Source of the DNA: Rhynochetos jubatus | Taxonomy: Eukaryota; Chordata; Aves; Eurypygiformes; Rhynochetidae | Direction of reading: 5' to 3' | Length of the DNA: 64,000 nt | NCBI GenBank assembly: GCA_027574665.1 | Contig: CM050656.1 | Location: 16,753,501 to 16,817,500, forward strand | Shown here: positions 53,724 through 64,000 of the stretch, in pieces | Position numbering within the stretch: position 1 is the stretch's first letter | How the letters are laid out: each line of letters opens with the position of its first letter | Notes under the pieces: model-generated | Databases searched by the model: none | What the model was told of the DNA's origin: nothing | Seen by the model: only the letters and a program-made list of their open reading frames with translations | Program-made: the position numbers and the translations under genes

Positions 53724-53813
53724 GTCCTTCTTCACCTCGGCCATCTCGTCCTCTGTCAGCGGCCGCACCACAGCCCCCGAGCTTGAGCCCGAGCCCGGGC
53801 CCGGGCCTTCCAT
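53724..53813 (-). CDS. BCL10: BCL10 coding exon 1 (start)
   Basis: Thirty codons: MEGPGPGSGSSSGAVV then RPLTEDEMAEVKKD, ending GAC|GTAAGT in phase 0 with exon 2. The LTEDEMAEVKKD end is the first CARD helix (human LTEEDLTEVKKD). The Gly/Pro/Ser leader is about 11 residues longer than the human start (MEPTAPS). The ATG has G at -3 and G at +4. The frame stays open upstream for several hundred bases with no stop, but that is common in a CpG island and this ATG is the natural homologue of the human one. Confidence 0.93.
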
Positions 53814-54252
53814 AACGGAAACCCGCCGCCGCTGGGGAGCCCCGCTCACGGCAACGCTTCCGGCCTGGGCCCCGCCCCGCCCTCGCCTGCCCACCAATCG
53901 GGGAAGGCACTGGGCCCCCACGGCGGCACCGGCCGGCGCGTAGCTCCGCCCAGTGGCGCGAGCGCGGAGGGGCCCCGCCCCCTCCCATCCCTCCCCCGCA
54001 GAGCCGCCGCGGAGCCCGGGGTGGGCGGAGTGGCCGGGCCGGGCGCCGCCCTGGGCAAGGGCGTCCTGCCGGGCTCGCGGCGGCGCCCCGAGCGGCTGCC
54101 TTGGCGGGTTGAACCCTGCCCTCCTCCGGAGCCGACACCAGGCCGGCAGCTGCCTCCCGGGGGCGCTCTGACACCCCTGCTGGAAGCAGGCCTTCGGGAA
54201 CGAGTGCGCGCGGCCGCGCTGGGCACATGGCTGATGGTGGCACAGGAGGCTT

Positions 54253-54299
54253 GCAGCGGGTGTCGGGCACAGGCAGCGGGTGTCGGGCACAGGCAGCGG
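54253..54299. repeat. 20-base minisatellite, 2.35 copies
   Basis: The unit GCAGCGGGTGTCGGGCACAG occurs twice exactly, then seven further bases. It lies in the distal part of the BCL10 CpG island. Confidence 0.92.
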
Positions 54300-54560
54300 C
54301 CAAGCCCGCAGCTGTAAAGGGCTGTCTTCCAGGGCTGCTGCAGGGCCAGGCTGTAGGCAGGGGAGCAGCCGGCAGCTCCCGCTGCACCCCGCCGGCGGCC
54401 GGACAGCCCCCACGCTGCCCTACCCGGCCCGGCGGCTCAGGCTGCTGCCGCCCCGCCGGCAGACGCCGCCGCCGCTGCTGCCGGTGCCGGCCCGCTGCGG
54501 CTCCTCCCGGCCCTGCCCCGTGCAGGAGCCAAATCTCCGAAGGACAGAAGGTAAAGCTTA

Positions 54561-57500
54561 GCTTAACCGGTACTTTTCCAGCTGTTAAAGGTAAAACTCG
54601 GCTCCTTGCTGCAGTCTTGAAAACTTCGCTTCCGGCGGTACACGTGTAGAGGAGTACAAACAATACTGACCGTTCGCCGCTTGATATGCCTTGCTAATGC
54701 GATCCTGCTTCAAATACTAAGTGCTAGTGTGCCCAGTTTTTCCATAAACCCAGTGGACGGCAAAGGTCCTGCCCAGAACATTTCAAAAATGAAGGACTAA
54801 TCGCTGTTCTTACTCGGTAAGCGGGCTGATTTCTGTAGAGCTGGATGTTAAAATCACAGCCAGCCCCCCGCTGCTTGCCAGAAAACACCCAGCCAGCTCT
54901 GCTCCCTGCTCCTGCCGGGAAGGACCCTTCCACCGAGGGAGAGCTCCTGCAGGCTCGCCCTCCGGCCCCGGTCGCTGGTAATTTAGCAGCACGCCTCTGC
55001 TCGCAAATCCTTCTGTGGTGTTACTCCCACCCCAAGAAGCCTTGGCTGTAGCACATTTGGATTTCCCAAAGCTGTGTAGCTCTGGATTAAAGATCTGACG
55101 TTCAAGGCTAACCCGTATTTATCTCCTGGTTTCCTGCTCAGAGGGCTGCAGGGCAGGCTAGTTTTTTTTTCCAAGTGCTTATGTTGATTCTCTGCAGTCT
55201 GTGCTGGGCACCCAATTACATGGGAAGGTTTCAGATCTCTGAAGCTTCCAGTGTGCTGATTGAGGGGCATCTGAGGCAGAGCCAGGCGTCTCCCCAGCTC
55301 CTGGCTCCCATCCTTGTTCAGGAAACCAAATGCCTCCCAGCACCTTCTCTTCAAGGTGAATTATACTGTAGACTTTGCTGGCTCTGTACAATACTGCTGA
55401 TAAAACCAGTTATCGTGCATTCTGGATTTAGAGTATTTGTTAATTATCTTGCTCAGTGAGAGGTGCAGTTCAAAGCCACACGATGTCTGGAGGGTTAGGC
55501 TTCTGGATTCCTGAGCCACGTATGAGACAAACCGAAATGAATTAACTTCAGCAGTCAGGAAAAGAGCATGTGGGTAGAGAATACAGGAACAGAATACATT
55601 TTAGCAGACTTAATGCCGATACACCTTAACAGGATGGTTAGGTTAGCTTCCTGGCAGCTGGAAGAAGACTACTCTCAGCATGAAACTCATTTCAGAAGGT
55701 TAGCATCAGTTCAATATTAAGAAGTGAAGTTCACTGAGTGAGAGAGAATTTCTTTCATGAGAGCAGGGAAGATTTTGGGCACTGCATAGGTTTTATGAGT
55801 ATGCACATATGTAATGTCTATCTAGAATAAATCTGTGAGCTGAAGAAGTTTCAGAAACTGCTTACAACCTAGCGCTGTTCAAATCTTTCACAATATTGTT
55901 CCTAGAAAATGTTTCAATGCTGTCACAGGTTGTGAGAAGAGGTTGGTCAGCTTTTCAGATCTGTGACTGGTTCCAGGTTTTCTGCCCTCATTGATCAACC
56001 CCGCTCCAGGCAGCCTGTTCTTACTGCAGAGCAGGGGCCTTTACCTGGGAGCTTCATGTGCTCCCATCCCGTTCTGCCTCCTGGCCCTTACTCAGGGGTC
56101 TGGGTCTGCCCCAGGACAACCCCTTTTTTGGAGCTGGCAGGAACCCCCCGCCCCACTCATGAGACCAACTGGGCTCTACACTTGCACTTCCACAGGGAGG
56201 AGGCAGCAAGCTGTCAGGCAGAGAGAAAGGAAGGAGTTTGGTTCACTTACAGATCCAGATTCATGGGCCTTGCCCAAACTGAATGGATGTCTGGAGCTAC
56301 CAACAGCCAATTTTCAACTACAAACCCACAGCACTCAACTTACAGCTTGTGAATTTTTGGAGGTGAGGTTGTCGAGAGAATCAGGATATCTGGAATTTAT
56401 GATGCAGGAGACTCTGACTGATGCTTTTTCAGCTGGCTGTACCTTACAGTGGACAGTGAATTCCTACACCCAAGAGCAGAAGTCTCTACTTGCTGAAGGA
56501 ATATTCTACAGCTGAATTTTGCAAAGGGCACTCCTTTTTAAATAACTACTATGCTTTTGCTCTTGAAGGTTTTGATATTCGGTGAGGAACTTGTTAATGT
56601 GACAAGCGGGAGTGGTTTGTATGTTTATTTTTAGTTATTGCTACTTAGAAACAAATTCAAGACAATCGGTATCAACCCTCTCCTGGAGATAAGGGTACAC
56701 GAAGGTGCACGTAAACGCAGCAGTTTGCTATATTAATTGCACCAAGCTAAATGTATCCACACTAGACATAGGACTGATTTAAATACATGAGTATAAACCC
56801 CCTACATTTGGCCAGTGTAGTTAACTAGTACAAAGGCTGTATTAGATCAGCCACAATGGAATCTTTCCTTGTCCCCACTTCTCCAGCAAGACGACTATCA
56901 GATTTTGGATTATTTAAAGCCCTATTACTAGGAAAGCTGTACAGTTTGAAAGTAATTTTGCTACAGTACTGTTAATTTATGTTGGGTTTCTTAAAAAGCT
57001 GAAGCAACGATACTGAGGCCTTGAAGAACTGCAACTTGGATTGCCACGAGGTGGCACTGGAGGCCCACGAGCCCCTGCACCCCCGTCCCTGAAGCCTGGA
57101 GAAAGCGCATGGTCTCCCGAGACGGTTAATCCCAGTATCATAGCCCAGCGGTGTTAGCAAGGGTACCAGCAGGGATTAGCCCCACGTGCACTGTCTGTAG
57201 CACACGACAAGTAGCATCTAGGTCTGAAAAATGCGACCGTCCGTCACGTTACCCCAAAGCAATGTCTGAAATGCAGCCCCCTCTCCTGACATCCCGGGGG
57301 AGAAGACACAAGAGCTCCGTGAGTAATTCAACCATAGCGGTCATGCCGCTAAACCTCTGTAGTTTCACCTTGTGTAACTTACAGCAAGGACGGGAACGAC
57401 AGAGCAAATACCGTCCTACAGTATCAACTGCTTAGTTACCTTGGACAATAGTGAAATTTAGTCAAAACCATAGAACACAAAGGAAATATCCCCTCTCTCT

Positions 57501-57694
57501 CTATTCTTAAGAGACTAAAATCATGATCTGTTGTCAAAATCTCTTCTAACTGGCTTAAAGATTTTAGCGCTGGTGTCTATAATTGGCTTTATTTCTGGCA
57601 TGTAACAAGCTTCCAAGTAAAAAGATGGCATGAAACGGTATTAAATTAAACGTATACGCTTCCAGTTTCAAAACAAGAGGCAAAACCCACACAG
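54561..57694. other. Intergenic region between DDAH1 3' end and BCL10 promoter
   Basis: About 3.1 kb without a recognisable gene. Open frames here (for example 55,991-56,515 plus) have no domain or splice partner. A CTCF-like motif is at 57,044-57,057. Confidence 0.6.
57044..57057 (+). promoter_or_regulatory. Candidate CTCF-binding motif
   Basis: CCACGAGGTGGCAC fits the CTCF core (CC-x-CG-x-GG-x-GGCA pattern). It lies between the DDAH1 poly(A) site and the BCL10 promoter, a sensible boundary position. Motif match only. Confidence 0.4.
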
Positions 57695-57713
57695 CGCACA
57701 GTACAACTGACAC

Positions 57714-57719
57714 TTTATT
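57714..57719 (-). terminator. DDAH1: DDAH1 poly(A) signal AATAAA
   Basis: AATAAA on the minus strand, followed by the strongly GU-rich GTGTCAGTTGTACTGTGCGC and TGTGTGGGTTTTG. A second AATAAA at 57,588-57,593 has a weaker downstream region. Cleavage is predicted near 57,695. Confidence 0.6.
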
Positions 57720-58235
57720 CCTTCGTGATGGGGATACATAGAATTGAAACCGCAAGAGTCACCCAAAAAAAAAAAAATTCAAAGTGCAAACCTCTATTAG
57801 AACGGATTATGGAATGTATTGATGTTTTTGGCACAAAAAGTGGGGAACTATATACTGCAACAGGACTGTAAGTTCAATGCAATGTAACACTTCTGTGTTC
57901 AGTAGTCCTACCTGTGCACGGCAGCACGATACAACGTAAACCAGCGACTAACACAATTCACATGCAACTCTCTACAAGTTACTTCATACGTCCAGTTAAA
58001 CCTTTTCTGAAAATACATGTGAGGTCCAATACTTGGTTCACAATCACTTAACAATTACCATCCTTTAAGCAGTCTTATCTTTTCAGCTTCCTTATTGATA
58101 AAAACAAAACCAGTGAATCTTAAATAGTAAATTATTTTCCACAAATGGTTCCGTGTGGATGTTGTTTTCTAGCAAAGTAATTTGGCTGACTTCATGATAT
58201 AACGTATAAGAAGCTGAATGAAATCGAAAGCTCTT

Positions 58236-58248
58236 CCCCCCCCCCCCC
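58236..58248. repeat. C13 homopolymer
   Basis: Thirteen consecutive C on the plus strand, giving G13 in the predicted DDAH1 mRNA. Such runs are unstable and hard to sequence, so the length may be inexact. Confidence 0.9.
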
Positions 58249-61200
58249 GCTATTTCACCCCAAATTTGCTGTGGACAAACAGCATTCTATGCCCTGACTT
58301 CTTGTTTTTAAAACTGGACATAGTGTTGCCTGTGAGCTTTGTACCTATCACAAGAAAACCACAAAAAAAACCCCAGAGCATAGCTTCACACAGTGGCATC
58401 TATTTAAGACTGAAAAGGAGTATATTAGCATGGGAAAGACAAAAATGCAGAAATGGAAGAATTCAAGTTTATCTTATAAGGTACAGTATGCATTCACATT
58501 TTCACTGCAGAGAGAGACACCGTATTCACATTCTGGTGAAGAAAGAAACCCACCTGCCACAGCTCTTCCTAATCTCACAGTAAAGAACATCCATGAAAGA
58601 GCTACAATGCACATCATAGCTCTTTCATTTGAACTGACCTAAACTGACCGGTCAAAGGAAAAAGAAAAACCCTCTGATGAGTAATTCAAGCCCCACTGCT
58701 GAGCTATTAACCACAAGAACTTGTGCACTGGCCTGCCATGTCACACAGCCTGACAGTTGTTATCAAGTATTTTATGTGGGCAGCTATTAGTGTTCAGTGT
58801 CTCGTCTCCTTTTTTGGTTTGGGATTTCATTATTTATATTAATCAAGGATGATGATTTATATCAGGCATCTGAGGAATGTTCTGGTGACAAGATGTACAA
58901 GATGCCCATTAGATGCGTGTGTGTCACGGCAGAAATGTCCTCACAACTGAATTCTTCGTTTGGGCAACAGAAAAAAACCAAGACGCATGTGGCATGATTT
59001 TAGTTCTTAGTACCACACTGCAAACGCACAAACTGAAGTGCTCTTAGTGTTTTAGCTTTATAATGCCATAGTAAAGAGTAACACGAAAAGCAGAGAGGTG
59101 AGGGCAATCCCACTAACCAGCCCAGGTAACTTCTGGCATCAGGCTAAGGTGTGATTTACAGCATCTGTGTTAGGAGACTATGACACCTACTGAGACCAAC
59201 AGAGAAAGCAGGAGTGATTTAGAGCACCTCAATTCTGTGCCTGAAGTCAGACTGTTTGAACAGCCTTGAAATCATCACCTGAGGGCAATTCTGGTCCCTC
59301 AGCCACCCCCTTGTTCTTTCTCTATACCAAAATGCAGCCCTGAAGGCAAGGAAATCTAAATAGCAATATAGGTGAAAGACTAAGCTCTCAGCTCTGAGAT
59401 CCCGACTCTCCCTCTCCCTCCCCTGGGGAGCCAGGGGAATTCATTGTCACCTATTCTATTCTTTCAGGGACGCGAGGTATCAGCAATACCCCCCAAATGT
59501 TTTTCTTTTCTGGAATAACCTTAAAGAAGAGGAGTCACCCTTGCCACTCTCTGGATCTATAGCTCCTGTTGACCATCACCTTTCCAGCCCAAAAGAAGTT
59601 GCTCAGAGCCAAAGTGGACCCCTCGGTTTCTCCTCCCTCCTGGCATCTACTCAAGGAGGTTTAGGATAGTCCACCGTGGGTTGGGATACGCTGGAGTGAA
59701 CAGAGAAAGAGGGAGGAGTGCAGACAAAGAAGACTGTAGTAGGAGAACTGAGGCAGCAGAAGGCAAAATCACTTGGGATTAAAAGAGAAAAGTGCTCATC
59801 ATGCCATAAACTTATTATAAGAGAAAAACAGGCAAAAGGTGAGAGAGAATGGAAAAAAAAAATCAAAACCACAACAGAAAGTTTGAGAGGGATAGTGAAT
59901 AGAAATCCCACAGCCTAACGCTGTCCCAGTGTAACTGGATGCTCTGGCTCCCTAGCGAGAGGAAGGAAGAGGAGCTGAAGGACATGGATGGAGGCCAGGC
60001 CCCAGGAGATGCACCGGCAGACTGGGGGGATTTGGTTCTGGCTTTGTAGGACAGCTCCCACGGCTGCACAGGTTTAACAGGGGCTTGCCTCTGGAAAGCC
60101 ACAGTTAAATACTACAGAGTTACTTTGCAGCAGAAAAATCTTTGTTCAATGTCAAGTCATTTAAAATGCAAGACGCTTTATCAGGTATGTAAAAAGCACC
60201 AAGGGAAGGTAGGAGATGGATCACTTGGGTCAGGCTTAAATGACGGCACACGGGAATGGAGGAGACAAAGGGGAAACCTTAGGAGAACCCTTCAGGACAG
60301 CACACAGCCATGGAAACAGCACTTACTGTTTGGCTGGCTGAAGACTTCCTTGGGGACATGCTCTCTTTTCACACATATTTGCTCATCATTGCTCTCTCCC
60401 TTGTGACACCTCGTGTCACTGCAACATACAGTGTGCTCACAAAGCATCAGATATATTCTGGTAGCTGCCAGGAGGTTTCCTCCTCGTTAGCCACTGAGGT
60501 GAAGTGAGAGATATGCTGAGGAGCAACTCAGATATGAGTATTCATGTCTCCTCCGTTATGACCACACAAAAAAGCACGCAGGTTTCCAAAGGATATCCTT
60601 GTGTGCACTCAATTAATACTGTTTGTTTTCCTGCAGACCACACTGCCTGGGCCCCCCCTGCTCGCTTCCTACTGTACTGTAGCAACACGCCACAAGTGGT
60701 TCAGGAAAGGTGGAGGAGATGTCTAGGAAGTTGATAACATGTTCAGACTATTCGTCAGTCTCCAGAGGGTTCCCACTACTGCCTCTGTTTGGGAATTTCT
60801 CCATCCTTAGTTTACAAATGGTTTAACAACAAGTATGTGAATACAATGGGGTATGCTTCACTTTGCTGTGGTGAAAAAAAGTATGACTCAGTAGGCAAAC
60901 ATGTTGTGGAATTTGCTACAAAAACTGTATTTGTTTTAACTGAATGCCACAGTAAATATTCATGCAATTAAAAAAATAAGATGATTATTGTTCCAAGGAA
61001 AACTGCTCCAAGGGCAGACAAAGTACAAATGCCAATCTTTCAGGAAAAAATAGCTTCCCTTATTCACGAGCATAGTCCAGGAACAGCTGTCCTTGAACTC
61101 CTATCACACTTTTCTTTTGAATTTTGCTGGTAAGTGGCCTCCAAACCAGGAGAAAGCAGAAAGGAGAGATATAAACAAAAAAAGTGAACAAAGATAATTA

Positions 61201-62096
61201 AAACCCCCTGTAATTTTAGATTATTTTTGTAGGCTTAACTTTTCCAAAAGCATCTCAGTCCTTCATTTTTGTGGTCTGGGTGCTTCATGGGTTCTGGCCT
61301 TTTTACAAACTCCTCTTCCATTCTCACCAAACATAAAGCCATGGCATTAAGCAGCAAACTGGGACCTGAACTTGCGCGACGTATCTCGTGTGGCTGCACT
61401 ACTATCTCGTTTTTTTCCTGTCATTTGAGTTTCCCAGGCAGACATTGTCCTTGAATGCTCCCATCGGAGGAAGCTTTTTCTGAAGTTGCTACCTGGCGCC
61501 TGAAACTGATTCCAGCCACAACTCTGCCCAGCAGCAGCAACGTGATATGGCTGAGACCATGAGCACAATCCACTGCCCACTGTTCCAGCTAGTGTATGGA
61601 AAGCTTCCCTACTACACAAGATACCACGTTCATGAGCCCGCTGAGTTTTCTTCAGTCCCCCCGATACCTTGCATCACAGAGTAAAGAGAACCAAGGAGGA
61701 AAAAAAGATGCAGAACAAGGAAGCAAGAGAAAAAAAAGACAGAAGGGAACAGTGTAAAGACAATAGAGGTGCTTGAAATGCTGAGAATTAGTTGGTTTTC
61801 ATAAAGTTTTCACACAGATAAGTTAAATCACTAAAGCTAGGGGTTAGCAATTGTAATTGTCTTCTGCTAGCCCACGGGACTAACATACTTCAGTCATGTG
61901 TCCCCCAACAAACTGTACATCCACCTTAAATACCATCTGCAAGGACATAATAAAAACACACAAAAAAATTTGTAAACAAGGGTTAGTAGCACAGTGGTAC
62001 AGTAGATTGTCAATAAAAACAATAAAAGTGTGGATACAGATTCGTCTACCTTGTGTGTAACATTATTGCCAGTTACAAGGGAGGGACTCTGTAAAC

Positions 62097-64000
<1,904 letters not shown>

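Larger units (their letters stand above)
53380..54560 (-). promoter_or_regulatory. BCL10: CpG-island promoter of BCL10
   Basis: High CG density around the first exon. Within 90 bases upstream of the ATG on the minus strand lie an ETS-type CCGGAAGC (53,856-53,863), tandem GC boxes GGGCGGGGCGGGG (about 53,869-53,882) and an inverted CCAAT box (53,894-53,898). This is the usual architecture of a TATA-less housekeeping promoter. Limits judged by eye. Confidence 0.78.
57695..62096 (-). other. DDAH1: DDAH1 3' UTR, predicted
   Basis: About 4.4 kb from the stop codon to the predicted poly(A) site, with no competing gene on either strand. DDAH1 is known for a long 3' UTR in mammals. It contains a 13-base C homopolymer at 58,236-58,248 (G on the mRNA). 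Other AATAAA-like hexamers inside could shorten it. Confidence 0.55.

Noticed and set aside
53716-54663. A 315-codon minus-strand open frame upstream of BCL10
   Set aside because: It lies in a different frame from the BCL10 start, is low-complexity Arg/Gly/Ala/Pro, and is explained by few stop codons in GC-rich DNA.

Overview
The window is vertebrate nuclear DNA, almost certainly from a bird. Four host genes are recognisable from split exons with matching splice phases, all on the minus strand: SYDE2 (5' part), C1orf52 homologue (complete), BCL10 (complete) and DDAH1 (last two coding exons). This is the gene order of human 1p22.3 (recalled, not searched). Truncated CR1 LINE 3' ends with the typical terminal ATTCTATG-type sequence, compact introns and CpG-island promoters point to an avian genome. 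I cannot name the species.

Layout, left to right. 1-22,358: SYDE2, running right to left from first exon (22,358) through C2- and RhoGAP-encoding exons to the first 18 bases of a fifth exon at the window edge. About 23,100-42,100: a gene-poor intergenic stretch with one old CR1 piece and a decayed Ty3/gypsy-type pol fossil near 38.7-39.0 kb. About 42,100-44,880: C1orf52 homologue, three coding exons, with a very G-rich 117-base first intron. About 46,010-53,813: BCL10, three coding exons, long 3' UTR with two candidate poly(A) signals, and an exact 54-base tandem duplication in intron 1. 54,560-57,700: intergenic, with a CTCF-like site. About 57,700-64,000: DDAH1 3' UTR, final exon, penultimate exon and part of an intron.

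Functionally the genes are neighbours rather than a pathway: SYDE2 is a Rho-family GTPase-activating protein, BCL10 the CARD adaptor of the CARMA-BCL10-MALT1 NF-kappaB complex, DDAH1 degrades asymmetric dimethylarginine (raising nitric oxide synthesis), and the C1orf52 product is poorly characterised. Three separate CpG islands cover the starts of SYDE2, C1orf52 and BCL10. No RNA gene, CRISPR array or plus-strand protein gene could be supported. The most unusual items are the Ty3/gypsy fossil (this family is very rare in birds), the 54-base duplication carrying two consensus 5' splice sites, and the G-run mini-intron of C1orf52.
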